Positions 34,493-47,294 of a stretch of 64,000 bases of DNA are shown here, piece after piece. Below the pieces are notes generated by a model. That model ran no database searches, was not told the DNA's origin, and was given only the letters and a program-made list of their open reading frames with translations. The DNA lies in assembly GCA_963971285.1 (NCBI GenBank), contig OZ020249.1, positions 2,666,001-2,730,000 on the forward strand, given 5' to 3'. The first letter of the stretch is position 1. Every line of letters begins with the position of its first letter. This DNA is from Astropecten irregularis (Eukaryota; Echinodermata; Asteroidea; Paxillosida; Astropectinidae). The position numbers and the translations under genes are program-made.

Positions 34493-36297
34493 AAGGATAG
34501 ACATTGTACATAAAGACTGGCAAACGTAATGGCAAATGTAAAAACAATGGTATCAACTAGTCTCTGAAAAGGTCTGAATGGTTGCTTGACAACAGATCAT
34601 TGTACCCAAAGATTTTCACAAAGACTAGATAGCTCAAACTCCTTGGCCAATAAAACTACACACTTTGAACATGTATATATATTTAAGAAAAATACCATTG
34701 TGTCATTTTTCGTACATATGTGTACGTCAGACATGCACTGTACATAGACAAATCAGGATCACCCTGAGTAAATGTACAAAAGACTCCATTTACTGAGGTT
34801 TAGTTGAAAAAATACTTTACATCCACTAGCTGTTTAATCATGCAGTAGTGACATAGACATGATATGGCTGTGTTTGTGTACCAAAATGGCAGAACTGGCT
34901 TTAAATTTACCACTTAAAGAGCCATCTAGTAATAATAGAAGTAAACCACACATTGGTAGATGTAGTAATGAATAATACCTTTTTAAACAGAAATTAATTA
35001 AAATATAGTGCACCATCATTTGAGGTAAATGGTATCAAGCTACCTTCAACTACAAACTGTTTCCTTTTTTAAATGAAATACATTGTTTGCACAACATTAT
35101 CAGTACATCTTTACATGTATATGTAATTGTGTATCAGATAAAAGTACATACATGTTAGACTCATTTCAGAGAAACTTAAAGCTATAGCAAAGTATGGCAA
35201 ATACTTGTTAAGTTAAAAATGATTCCACAATCACTCTCATAGAAATAAGTAGGAAATATAATCCTACATGTAACTTATAATAACACAGAGAATAATATGG
35301 TTCAAAAAACCTTAACTTTGATGATTTGAAAAGTGGCAAGTCTTGAAATGATACAGCAGGCCATAAGTGCACTAATCAGTGTTCATCATACCAACATGCA
35401 TAATGTACAAAGCCTCCGGGTGAACAGTGCACTTCAATGGACTGATTTAAACTCATCTAATAAGTATAAATGTAGCTTTTAGCTATCACTTTATACGATT
35501 GTCTCATGTGTATCATCATGTGAAGACAATGAAGATATACCCAAGATGGTTGGCAGTTATGCAGGCAATGCATAAATAATGACAGTGCAATGGCACCCAA
35601 GTTATTTCCGTCATCACTCTTTCAACAAGCTATAAAAATGGCACACAGTATACAATGTACAGTACACAAGCACGCACTGGATATTTTCCTCAGTAAAATA
35701 AACAACTAAGATTGTACAACTTGGAGCTTTCACTTTCTGTGAAGCTCTGAAAAATGGACCTTACCCCTTCAATTCCCTTCCATTCTCACATCAAATGATT
35801 CTATTTTGCAAAATCTCTCCTGAGTTGCCCAAAAAATGTTCACACATGACTTGTTTTAGCAAAGTATCAAACATGTATGTACACGTACCTCAAATTAACA
35901 TCAAACTTTGGCAAGAATAGAATGATGTACAAACTATATATGACAAACAGGCATAGAGTACATCACGCTATCCACTTCTTTTCAGATACACTTTTAGAGA
36001 TACTTAATTCCACCTTATATAAACTTTGAATATTTGAAAGCGTAGTAATGTAGCACAGCAAGATGGTTGATATTTACACTTAACTGACTCCTGGACGACT
36101 GGTGAAAGAAAAATGCCCAAAAGAGTTGCATTATCAAAAGAATGTGGCAAAAGATGCTAATGGCAAGCTTATCACATGTGCACTGAACTGTTACTAGGGA
36201 ACAATACTGAAATATACATTTCTAAAGATAAACAAAATTATAGAATGAAAATAACAAAATAGAAAAAAAAAAATTATAATTAAAATATAAACGTTAA
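34493..36297. other. Downstream of the FkbM-like gene, unassigned
   Basis: AT-rich with many TACATGTA/GTACAT words. May contain the 3' UTR of the 36859-47289 gene further right. No coding block recognised. Confidence 0.45.
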
Positions 36298-36461
36298 TAC
36301 AAGTAATAAACTACAGCAAACAGCTCATCAGCCAAAATGACCTAAAATATATGAAATGCTTGGAGTTAGGAGGGCCCGATGTGTTACAATCCTAACATGA
36401 TCTTTCTCAAAAGCATTTGAGAAAGATACTGCTGGGATCAAAACATGTCAGGCCCTCCTAA
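36298..36461. repeat. GTCAGGCCCTC repeat, copy 2
   Basis: AAGTAATAAACTACAGCAAACAGCTCATCAGCCAAAATGACC, then TTAGGAGGGCCCGATGTGTT (36366) inverted as AACATGTCAGGCCCTCCTAA (ends 36461), with a central ATCTTTCTCAAA/TTTGAGAAAGAT hairpin. A MITE-like structure. Confidence 0.65.
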
Positions 36462-36858
36462 AGTTTCCAAGCAAAAATGCATATTGTTAGTATACTGATG
36501 TGACAGAATAATATCAACATTGATAATGGCAAGGAACTTTTATGATAAAAAGGGAAGTTATCAAATTGCAACATACAAACCGGCTAAAACAACTTTTATG
36601 TTACGATGAAATACTTGTCATTATGACAAAAATTGGGCAAGTGAGGAATGACATTTATGTGAAAGAAATAAAAAAGTTTCCTATGACCCGTAGAATCCAA
36701 CTACATGTATGAAAACTATTAAACGATTTAGCAAATGAAAGCACAACGAAAAAAAACACCCCAAAACCAAATATTGTGAAAACTTAATAAGAAAGATTGA
36801 TGAACTTATCAATGGTAAATGATAACAATTGGTAACAAAACAATAAGAAGGAAAGAAT

Positions 36859-39800
36859 CTACAACTTGCCAGCGATACATTCCTTCAGGTAAACCAACTT
36901 GAATCCAGAGTTTTCCACAAGATAATCCAGGAGGAAGACAGAGTTCATGTAGGTATCTGGCAGGTCTGTGTCTAAGCTCAAGATGCCTCCCTTGTTGTGT
37001 ACAAGCTCATCATGAATCATGCGAAGGGCCTTTGGAACTCGCTCAACATCACGGTATTTATAGTAGTTTCCATATGATAACTTACTGGTTCCTGCAAGAA
37101 AAATGAACATTTCCTTGAAATTGTGATAACGTTTTCATAGTCAAAGTTGAGAAAGTTTTAGCTGATTAAAAGCAACTTAAAACCTTGATCCAGTGTTGAG
37201 TCAATCAGAGCTCAAGTCACATGATAAGATCAAATAATATCAAGTTTCAGTCACAGGTCCAGTCAATTACTTTACATTTCAGCGCCAGTTGAATGGACAG
37301 GTCAGTGAGTCAGGAGCCTTAGCTCTATGGTTAAAGGTAGTATCATGTTTTGGTAAAAAACCAAAACAGAAATGTTCACAGATTTACCTATAACTTACAG
37401 GGTAAGACGATGGTGGTGGTAGAAACATACCGTTAAAATGTTTCCGCCAGAAATGGTATATTTATCCAGAAATTAGTAAAACAATGACTGAAAATCTTTT
37501 TGATCTTGTAAAAGGTCAAAAATAAAAGAGAAAAGACTTAGGAAATACTGTGGCTGTTTTTCACTGTTTTCTTAAAAAGTGGGCACCGTATGGGACTGAA
37601 ATTTTCAAAGATGACTGTTACTGTATCTGTCTTGACATTTTTGCCCATGAATCTGTATTTCTATGATAAAAATTAAAGTATGATATATTACTTTAAGGCA
37701 AGTCTAGCTATTAGTCAAATGTTGACAAAAACTTGATTAACACTAGACAAATGGTTCAGCTCTGAAATCTAATGAAATTGGGCCTTCCGGAGGTCTTTTT
37801 GAAAAAAAAAACAGTGAAAATTTCCCACAGAATTTTACAAATCTTTTCACCAATATTATAAATGATAAACATTGTTTTTGTTCAATGGTTTTAGGCCTAC
37901 TCTTCTCTGGATGAATAGGCCAAAAGCATTTCACATATGTTTCAGGCAGAAAAATGTTCATGGTATGTTTCTACTGTCATCACCATTTTTATATCCAGTA
38001 AGATGTAAATCTGTGGAGATTTCTGTTTCAATATGCTACCATAGTACATGTACCTTTAAAGGTTTACTGAAATCAATACTCATATGATGAGGACATCCAG
38101 GATGCCAGCATGTACGAAGTGTTCACTCCGCCCAAGATGTATGCTAATCTTCTGTCTATCATTGTTTGTGCTAATAAATATTATAAGGAGGTATTTTAGG
38201 CCCATAATTTAGCACCCCACTTCCTAATGTCACATGTAGAACGGCATGCAGTATTTTTTTTTTTTGGGGGGGGGGGGGTTCAAAATTAAGCACTTTAATA
38301 CATAAAAATATAAATTCATATAGTCCTTAATTATGTATTAAGCAATAATTTTAATGCATTTTCATCTGTTTTCTCAATTTGATTACAGTAAACCTTTAAG
38401 AAGGCCAAAAGAGGAGCAAACGTCTTGACATGACGATGATACAGAGAAATAAACAGAGACAGACTGTGTAATACACTATGCAAATTGATACATGTAATCG
38501 TTATACAAGTAATGCATTGTGCAACCAAGCACAATCAAATACTGTTGATGATCAATGTCAGCTTTAGGCTAAAAACAGTTGTATGATGAACTTCATGAAG
38601 TAAGGTAGGTTTGAGGAGACACCATGTAATCTCTTCTGTGAGTGAGAATATGTGGTTCTGAGAAGAACAGGTGGTATAATCTTGATGTTCCGATCAGTGT
38701 GCTCTGTTTGTCCTCAGGAGAGTGACTTTGCAGTTGTAGATGAAACTGCAAGGAATGTTAATAACGACAAAAGCAGCACAACATCTCAACAAGGAGGTCC
38801 ATGACATGTGCAGAATGACTTAGGAACAGTGTCAGGTAATTGAACAAATGCAGAGGAATCATGAACACACAAAAACAAAACATACATGTACCAACATGAA
38901 AAAAGGTTGCTGTCAACTGACAGCATTGGGGAGCAAGACGGTGCAATCATTTATGATGTGGGCAACATCAAGAGGTAGTGAACAGAATATCTCAAATTTA
39001 AATCAGCAATGAACCACCAGAGCCAGGAGAAGAGTAGATCTTTCCATGCCAGAACCGTGTCATCAAGCTAAATACGTAAGTTTCTAAATGGCAAAGCATG
39101 TGGAGAGGATGGCATAATCGCATGAAATGTTGAAACCCCTGGGTGAAACAGGCAAGCTCCTTGACATCTAGAACCATGTTTATACATCCAGTGAATTGCC
39201 CGATGACTTTTCAAGTAAACCTTCATTGCAATCCTAAAGAAGCCAAAAGTGCAGAAATGCTCAGATCATCACACAATCAGTTTCATGTTGCTAGGATCCA
39301 GTAGAGGATCATACATACAGAGATAACTAGATGTGGAGATCTCAAAAGTGCAGTTCTGATTCCAGAAGGAAAATGGAATTTGAGAAATGATTTTTACACT
39401 GGAAATGAAATGGATTCCCATACTGATGCAGAAAATGGTATACAGTACATGTATCATCGACTATAGTAGTAGAATACAATGAGATGTGGTGCTACCGCCG
39501 ACTGTATGTATTTCGTTGGCAGAGAAGAGAACCAATGTGTTTCCCACGAAAGATCATAAACATGGTCTAATACTATACAGTTCACGGGGCTCAATTCCTT
39601 CATTATTTTGTCTCAGACAGAAATGGAATGGTCCAAATATTAAAATGAAACAAGGGGTTGTCAGTGCCTCAGCAGTCAACACTACTCACCCCCAAAGGCA
39701 ATATTGGTGGATCTTCAGTTTAGACAGTACCGGTAATTGAAAGTATGACTGCATTTAGTTGTTCGGTGCTCTGAAGAGACATTGCTGCAGAAAACTGAAC

Positions 39801-42800
39801 TTGAAGGAATTCATCAGCACACTGAAATGATTCCTTGACATGTCCCCTTTAGGATGTGAGCCTCATAAGGCCTCTGAAGACTTGCTTTGGCAGCAGGTTC
39901 TTCGTAGTTCCACCCAACCCATCAAATGGCACTTTATCCTGTGCCACATGGCCAAACATTCCGCTTGGACTCAGTGTTCTGGTACCGGGCAGATGATTCT
40001 TCCTAAAAAATATAACACGTTGCATACTTTCCTGGTCTTTGCCAAGTGAGCAAGTACTACATAAAGTGTGTAAGTGTCTAAGGTTTTTCTGGAAGTTGTT
40101 CAGTTTACATGATGCATCAAGAGGCATCCATAACCATAACCCGTTTAAAAGCAAATCTGTACACGACAATGTGAAATGATATAGGAACATAGTAATCTAC
40201 ATGATTTTCATTTTCAGCCGTAGTGCCTGTGCAGTAACTGAAGCAAAAGATAGACTCATTTTTAGTGTGATGGGTCGGATGCAACTTGAACCTGGCTGCC
40301 AAAGCAAGTCTTCAGAGTCCCTATAAGGACAACATTCAAGGAATCACTTTCTTGTGCTGAATTCCTTCAGGTTCTGTTTTCTGCAACAAAAACTAGCATT
40401 CATCAGAGCACCAAACAAATGCATCAAACAAATGCCCAACAAATACAATATGGAGAAACACATTCCACTGGAGCTACATGTATTCCTCAATACTGCACAA
40501 AGGTGTGACTGTGAGTGTTTCATACTGTCTCTGAGGTACTGCAGGGTTAAGGAGAATGAGACACAATGGAAAATTAAGATTACATTTAAGGAAACCGCTA
40601 ATGTGTTGCTTTTTGTTGTAAAAAGAGGACAAAATGCACAGTGTACCAATCAGGTAAAATGTCATAAAATCATCCATTTTCAAGTGCACAACGAAATTTC
40701 AATGGAATCCTGTAGAGGGGGGGCCTATTCTATCAAGCAGATAATGTTTCGTGAAATTTCAGAATGATACTTTTTGTAAAACTGGGTCATAGGTCAAAGC
40801 ACTGCGTATGCAATGTTGACGTCAATGAAGGACAAGCCTAATCATAATTCTATCACCCTGACGAAAAATCATTCATATGAATGTGTACTTGTGCCTCTAA
40901 GTTAACTCACAATGATGCAATCTAGTAAAGTCCTTTTGTAGAACTTACATTCCAGAAGTTTTTTCCTTCCATATTTTGCTCAAAACTTGGTAGTATAATA
41001 TTTGCTTTGAAGTGGAAGTCAACTTCATGTAATCAAAAATGGTGAATAGTCTTCCTTCTATTGCTGTGACCAATACACAGATCCAGTAGGCCACGCCCAC
41101 CATAGCAACAGCCAAGCAACGACACACACTCGCATGCACACATCATGTCACGATCGCGGATCGCCCACATGCGATGAATTGCATACCTTCAACCACCAAA
41201 AGCACTTCCCTCTGTTGGCCTTTGGTTTTGGAAAAGGCCCATTTACATTTTTCGATCAGCCAAGGCATCGAGAGTAAAGAAATATAATGAAAATATAAAC
41301 ATTGTTTGACCGTGGTTAAGGATAAAACTCAGGTTTGTAAAATAAAAATTGCCTTGATTTAATTATCTGATTTACACAGAAAAAGAAAAGATTCTACATA
41401 AAACTTTATCTTACCTGATTTGGCTGGAAATTCAACAGCTGGTTTGACCATCCTCAAGCCACGTAACTTGGCTGTCTTGATGAATTTCGCATCCACTGTG
41501 TCCTGTACTGTAGGCATGTAGTAAGCAGTTGTGAGTCCAATCTCTTGCAGTCTCAGGGAAGCACTTACCAAACCCATCCTAATCCATTCCCATGGCATTA
41601 ATTCCACATGGCCTGGTGGACTAGGCCCATCTTCCCTGATCCCAATCTGAAACTTTTCAGACCAGGCTTTGACTATATGTGGGTTCTGCTCTACAAAGTC
41701 TCCATACACAAATAAGGTGATGGGCAATGCAAGATGATAGTCAGAGAGAGTTGCCACCACTTTGTGAGCACGTTTCACGTTCATTCCTACGGCCACAACA
41801 AGAGATACTTTGCCTGCTTCACATGTAGAGTAGACTTTACCAGCACTTCCTGGTGTATCACTTGGTAACTGAGATAAAAGAAACCCAAGACCTCTATTAT
41901 GTTTATGCCAAGATTTATACATATTTGTTTAAAAACAATTAACTAAAATGCTTTGGGCAGTTACATGCAAATTCATATTGATTCAAGTCTGCTAGTAATA
42001 AAACAAGAGAGTTTTGTATTTTGGGCTAAGCCTTCTTTAGGACACTGAAGGTTCTGTTATCCTGTAATTAGAGAAGTGGTCATGCACATTCAAACAAAAA
42101 TAGGATAATGAAACCATTCAAAGACCTTCAATAAGCCGCAGTGTAAAATGAAAGCCTTTTGACAACATGCACAATAGCAGAAAGCCAATATAAACATGTG
42201 AACATTAATTCTTGCTATACCACAGTATAAGACCAAGAAATCTTATTGATCAAAACCTGTTCACATGTTGTCATACAAATGCTGTCAAACATATTGCAAT
42301 TGAAAATATGCAGCATTTTGGTACAATTAAGCACTAGGAATGATGTTGCATGTGACTTGCCATGTCTAAACAAAATGAAACAATGTTGGGACAGGAGCTA
42401 AGTCTACTTTTTGCTGTTATATGTATGCAATGTAGTGTGCAGAGAGCATGAATAAAAGCTGAAACATATCATTTGTCTATTTTGGACCATCTGCCTTTTA
42501 AATGTTTTCCTCGATATAAGATCCTTTACACAGTCATTTTAGACAAATCAGCACCCCAAAACAAGTACATCCCAAATGGATAATGCTAGAAAACAGTGCT
42601 TTCACAAAAAAAGAAATGTTGTGCACATAATAAAAAAGTGGAGAAATTCATCACCAGCAGTCTGGCTCTGCTGATCAATGCTTTAGGTGGAACTGACATT
42701 TTGTTTTTAGTCAATGAAAAGTGAACAAAGAAAAATTGACTGGAGCGGGATTCGAACCGGCCACCTCCTGAATACCTCCTGAAAAAGGTTTCAGCATTGC

Positions 42801-45800
42801 TACTCGTATCGATGAAATGATCCCTGGGATATGGCGGTGTGTGTGTGGTTTCATGGCTTCTGACTGCCAAACGGACAAAGATAATTGAATTTGGGACACC
42901 ACCATTGTAGGGCTGGATGGCTCAGTTGGTAGAGCGCCTGTACGGTATTCAGGAGGCCCCGGTTCAAATCCCGTTCCAGTCAATTTTTCTTAGTTCACTT
43001 TTTAATGACCTTAATTGCAGTCAATTTCCCTTGTGGTTATTTGATGATTATTTTGTTTTTAGCTTAGACTTTGACAGCATGGAAAATGCTCAATAACATC
43101 TTGACAAATGTAGCGATCTGATACCATGGTATATTAAACAAAATTGACATATGACACCCTTGGCTTAGCTCCCATAGCCTCAGATTTCACATGTCATCAC
43201 CTCACGTGTACAAAACACAAAACAACTACCAGCATATTTATCTCTGAAAATCAAAATAGATTCTTTTCATTGTACTAAAAATGTGTTAAATATTTAACAT
43301 ATGTACTGTATACAATGTATATGTAAATAGGGTTTGTACCATAATGTACAGTATGTGAATTGTAGGAGCAATTGTTTTCATACCAAAGTACATATACAGT
43401 GTATTGAATATTGACAAATGAAATCATTTTTTTATTTAGTGTTGATTTATAGGACAGTAAAATTATTCCTAAACTGATTTGATAAGAAACAGACTTTACC
43501 TTTATAGGATGGATACTGTCAAAGTCAGAGTATGATCGCATCTCTCCAACCCAGTCAATCATGGTGAAACCTGCCTTCTTGATGTCCTCCCTTAGTTTAT
43601 TTTTGTCTGCTTTACTCCAACCTGTTGGCTGGCCATCATGATATTCACCATAATATCTGTAACAACAATATTAACAACTGATTTTAATAGTCTCCAAAGA
43701 ACATAAAAACTAGTCTTGGTTCCAAGACCTTCATCGTCGTTTTCCCTCGGCCCATAGGGCGCCCCTGTGCAGCGGACATGGAGAAAATTCTATTGGACCT
43801 ATTTCTGGATGGTTTGATCAAATTTGTGTAATTCTCTCACTGAGGGCGCTACACATGCATGGATCGGTGATACCCTGTCCAATATATTGATACAATGCAT
43901 GAACGCAGTAAACTGGGGTGCGTTCCACTCCAGCTAACTATGCCAGCGGCGCAAAATGTGTGCCACCGTTTTCAAACTGGAAAGCGTTGTTCACCAAACA
44001 CGCACACAATGTTCACCTAACATAGCTAATGGTGTAGAGGAGGTGTTTGCTGAAGTTGGCTATAAACTACATTGAATGAAAAGATGGATGCAGTACGTAA
44101 AACATGTTCGCCATTTGTTGCGTGTGCGTTCCACTACAAAATCCAGGCGTAACCCAAACGGCGCACACCCCTGATGACGTGCAAAAGGAGAGTCGCCGCC
44201 GGGCAACAGGATTACGCATGCGTGATAGCTGTCGGCGAGTCTCGCCAGTGGGCTGTACCCATGTATACGGCGCACCCCCAACTTTTGATTTTTGCTTAGG
44301 TGAAAAAAAAGTGTGCCGTATACATGAACATTTACAGTACCTTTAAAAGTGGTCATTATGGACAGGTGGCTGTTATACACAGTGCAGTGGGTTGCAAAGA
44401 CAGGTTAGACTGTATGTCAATGGAAATAACAAAGCATGAATATTCTCATGCCTTGAGGTGAAGTGCTATAGATTGATTACCGTCCGGAAGGGGTTCAACA
44501 AAATCCAATATTCCTTACTTGTCAATATAGTCAAAAGCACCATGATCCACCATGTTACGTAGTATATCATATTCAGCTCCCTCAACGTCCAACTTCAGGA
44601 TGATGTAATCTTCTAGAGTAAATGATTCCTTAATCCATCGTGCAAGATCCACTGTGGGAATGGACTTGCGATAAGACAGCTTACGAACTCCACCTGTTGG
44701 AATTGAAATAATTTTGTTAACAAACAATGAAACAAAAGCTTAATTTAAAAAAAATGTAAACTCTTAACAAAATTTAAATTAAAAAGTGGTTTTGTTCTCT
44801 CTTTTGTCATTTGTATCCTCTATATCCTTCTCTGATCCTATGTCCTACATCATTGTTTACCTACTCCTCCACCTTCTTTAAGTTTCTATATAGACACATT
44901 AATTACCCTTTTCATCTTTGTTCCCCACAGCTGGCATGCATATCAACCACCTTGTTATTGTCCATCTTTGATCATGCCTACCCCACACACCCCTCTGTCC
45001 CCTCAACCAAACTTGCCCACCTGACCTCTCTTTATGGCTTCCAAATCTTAATGCATGCTGTCCCTGTTTGCCTGGTTACTTTATCCCCCTTTGTTCTGAT
45101 CCTCTCATCCATTTAGTTATGTGCATCTTTACTGGCATGTTCTTGTCCTCTTGTCATTTAGCCTTTGAGGTTAGAATCTAAATGTCAGGCCCTCTCAACT
45201 CCAAACGTTTTAAACTTTTTCAGGTCATTATTTTAGTTGATGAGCAGTTTGCAGCAGTCTATTACTTGCAAAATAATAATGTTTTTTTTACCGGACGTAA
45301 GGCTTTTCCAAATATGATATGAAATACTTCATAACCTTACATACCAAGATGTTTGATTAAGATCTTATGTTTTAAATGTGACAATATTTCGATATATATT
45401 AAATAACCACAAGGGAAACTGAATTTAAAGTGAACAAAGAAAAAATGCCTGGAGTGGGGTTTGAACCGGCGTCCTCCTGAACACCGTACAGTTGCTCTAC
45501 CAACTGAGCTATCCAGCCCTACGTTGGTTGGTTGGTGGTGTCCCCAATAGTCAATTATCTTTGTTCATTGTTAAGCAGTCAGAAGCCATGAAACCACGCA
45601 CACACCGCCATATCCCAGGGGATCATTTCACCGATACACGTAGCAATGCTGCAACCTGAGACTGGTGCATGGGGAATCACTCAAATTTTAATATTTTAAT
45701 TAATATAATTATCAAATAACCACAAGGGAAACTGGCTGAATGTAATGTCATTGAAGCTTAAAATGGAGTGGCCTTTTTTATGTACATATTGGAAAAGAAA

Positions 45801-47289
45801 ATCTTGCCTGTTTTGGAATCAGCTTTTTCATTGTTGGACACAAAGAGAGAACCTCCACCCCACTGCATATCTTTGCCATTATTCAGACCCTTGTCTGGTC
45901 CCCAGGCAGATTCAGAGTAGGCTGTCATATTACCTGAAAACAAAACAAAAATTTCAACATTTAGCAGCAATATATCTAGAGAACACTTTCACAAATTGGC
46001 CCAAGTATGCACATTGTAAATATAAATGGCTTGGAAGACTTAGCATTATTATTATAATTCTTTATTGCAGGGAGTGGTGAGTTTGGTTTGGTTAGGAAAG
46101 GAAAGGAAAGGAAACTTAGGGAAAGGGCACAAACATGGCAAAAGGCAAGCACGACAAATAAGTAGAACAGAGCAGTGCAGAGCAGGACTCTCATTAACCA
46201 CACAATATTGCGGTCTGACAGAGAAATGACCATTGCACATGATGAATGCGCATGAATACATTAACATGAATACATACCATCCTTCCCTGCCACGCCCACT
46301 GGGCAGTGTAAATGGTGATTCTTATATGGTTTGAAATAAGGTGACAGCCTGTCATCTATCTCAAAGGAGTGAATGATGAATTCATGGCCATTAGGATATG
46401 TCTCACGGAAAAGCTGCACAGTGGACGCCACATTGGCCCCGCAGTCAAGCAGAATTTTCCTTGGATTGGCAGGATTGGCAACTTCATTTGGTCTGCATAG
46501 CAATAAGAAGTACATGTAAGGTGATGTGTGTTTATTTATGTGGTTTTTTTTTACAAGAATGTACCTTGGACTAGAGCCCAATGGCAACATAAGTACAACT
46601 GGCACAAAATGTTAAGAGTAAATCTACTATTGTGCTACTGTCAGCATGTAATCAACATAAAGGATTGCTAGCTTCCATGCTTTAAAGGTAGTATCATACT
46701 TTGGTAAGAAACCAAAACAGAAATGTTCACAGATTTACGTATAACTTACTGGGTATAAAGATGGTGGTGGTAGAAACATACCATTAAAAGTTTCCGCCTG
46801 AAATGGTGTATTTATCCAGAAATTAGTAAAACAATGACCAAAAATCTTTTTAAAAGATTAAAATTAAAAGAGAAAAGACTTTAGAAATACTGTGGCTGTT
46901 TTTCACTGTTTTATAAAATAAATGGGTACCGTATGGGACTGAAATTTTCACAGATGACTGTTACTGTATCTGTCTTGATATTTTTGCCCATGAATCTGTA
47001 TTTCTTTGATAAAAACCAAAGTATGATACTACCTTTTAAGTTCAAAAGAGTCTGTTGGGTTGAAAATATCAGGAAAAAAACATGGAACTTACACAACATT
47101 ATTTAGAGACTGTATACGTGAGGCAGCTTGCACTTTTTCCCTGCTGTACAGAGAAGCGACTTCATCAGAGCTTAGGTAAACATGATGTACAGTCCCTTTG
47201 TCACTGATGTAGCTGAGCAAGGATGGCATGAGTCCAATACACACACCTACTACCAATGCTAAACATACCCTACGCATTCCTGAACTCAT
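36859..47289 (-). CDS. Membrane-anchored FkbM methyltransferase + NodB-like pseudo-deacetylase
   Basis: Seven coding exons: 47289-47093, 46492-46278, 45933-45808, 44693-44519, 43656-43500, 41868-41415 and 37091-36859 (stop). All phases agree (2,1,1,2,0,1), giving 518 residues. Residues 7-27 are a hydrophobic signal anchor, suggesting a type II ER/Golgi protein. Residues about 78-260 are an FkbM-type SAM methyltransferase: ILLDCGANVA (D82) as motif I, HSFEID (E110) as motif II, and LKLDVEGAEYDIL (D215, E217, E220), the family signature. Residues about 311-514 fit a NodB polysaccharide-deacetylase fold: VSLVVAVG where active enzymes have a TFDDG strand, PITLFVYGDFVEQNPHIVKAW, an AKLRGLRMV strand, and GGILSLDTDLPDTYMNSVFL near the end. 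The metal-binding Asp and HxxxH and the RPPYG motif are absent. The third intron uses a GC donor. A sugar O-methyltransferase role is inference. Confidence 0.85.
37333..37697 (-). repeat. MITE family 1, copy 7
   Basis: GGTTAAAGGTAGTATCATGTTTTGG start, AAAGTATGATATATTACTTTAAGG end, TTAA at both tips. In the last intron of the FkbM/NodB gene. Confidence 0.8.
37780..38060 (+). repeat. MITE family 1, copy 8, partial, inverted
   Basis: GAAAATTTCCCACAG, AAATCTTTTCACC, a TTTCAGGCAGAAAAATG block and ATGCTACCATAGTACATGTACCTTTAAAGG. The left end is missing. Orientation opposite to the copy at 37333, 80 bp away. Confidence 0.6.
38061..39746. other. Intron 6 of FkbM/NodB gene, unassigned
   Basis: Includes a T9-G11 homopolymer junction at about 38253-38279. 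No coding block or recognisable repeat otherwise. Confidence 0.4.
39747..40415. mobile_element. Foldback element with about 130-160-bp arms
   Basis: The left arm (about 39747-39907: TGCATTTAGTTGTTCGGTGCTC, GAACTTGAAGGAATTC, TGATTCCTTGACATG, GAAGACTTGCTTTGGCAGC) is repeated inverted at about 40287-40415. The loop of about 390 bp has no recognised coding content. Confidence 0.7.
42735..43050 (+). repeat. tRNA-like SINE family B, copy 3
   Basis: A partial head on the minus strand (42735-42775) abuts a plus-strand copy: body from 42795 (ATGGCGGTGTGTGTGTGGTTTCATGG), head 42909-42983, tail ending TTTCCCTTGTGGTTATTTGATGATTA at about 43050. In intron 5 of the FkbM/NodB gene. Confidence 0.75.
44261..44326. 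repeat. Short inverted repeat CATGTATACGGCGCAC
   Basis: 16-bp arms at 44264-44279 and about 44311-44326 (GTGTGCCGTATACATG) around a 32-bp loop, in intron 4. Possibly a tiny MITE. Confidence 0.55.
45178..45280 (-). repeat. GTCAGGCCCTC repeat, copy 3
   Basis: TGTCAGGCCCTCTCAACTCCAAACG...TTTCAGGTCATT...GATGAGCAGTTTGCAGCAGTCTATTACTT, the reverse of the 14926 and 36298 copies. Confidence 0.65.
45403..45735 (-). repeat. tRNA-like SINE family B, copy 4
   Basis: Minus-strand head at 45455-45525 and body to about 45690. AAATAACCACAAGGGAAACTG is present at both ends (45403 and 45714). The same tail also separates the two heads at 15.7-16.1 kb, so this direct repeat is probably element sequence and not a target duplication. 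Confidence 0.75.
46680..47040 (-). repeat. MITE family 1, copy 9
   Basis: CTTTAAAGGTAGTATCATACTTTGGTAAG start, AAAGTATGATACTACCTTTTAAG end. A well-preserved copy, in intron 1 of the FkbM/NodB gene, ending about 50 bp from exon 1. Confidence 0.85.
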
Positions 47290-47294
47290 TGCAC

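Noticed and set aside
39849..40190. 113-aa minus-strand frame as a gene
   Set aside because: It spans the loop and an arm of a foldback element in an intron; no recognisable motif.
44811..45116. 101-aa plus-strand frame
   Set aside because: Pyrimidine-rich low-complexity sequence in an intron of the minus-strand gene; no family resemblance.
45403..45735. AAATAACCACAAGGGAAACTG direct repeats as a 21-bp target duplication
   Set aside because: The same sequence is found at other copies of this SINE (15.8, 43.0, 57.8 kb), so it belongs to the element.
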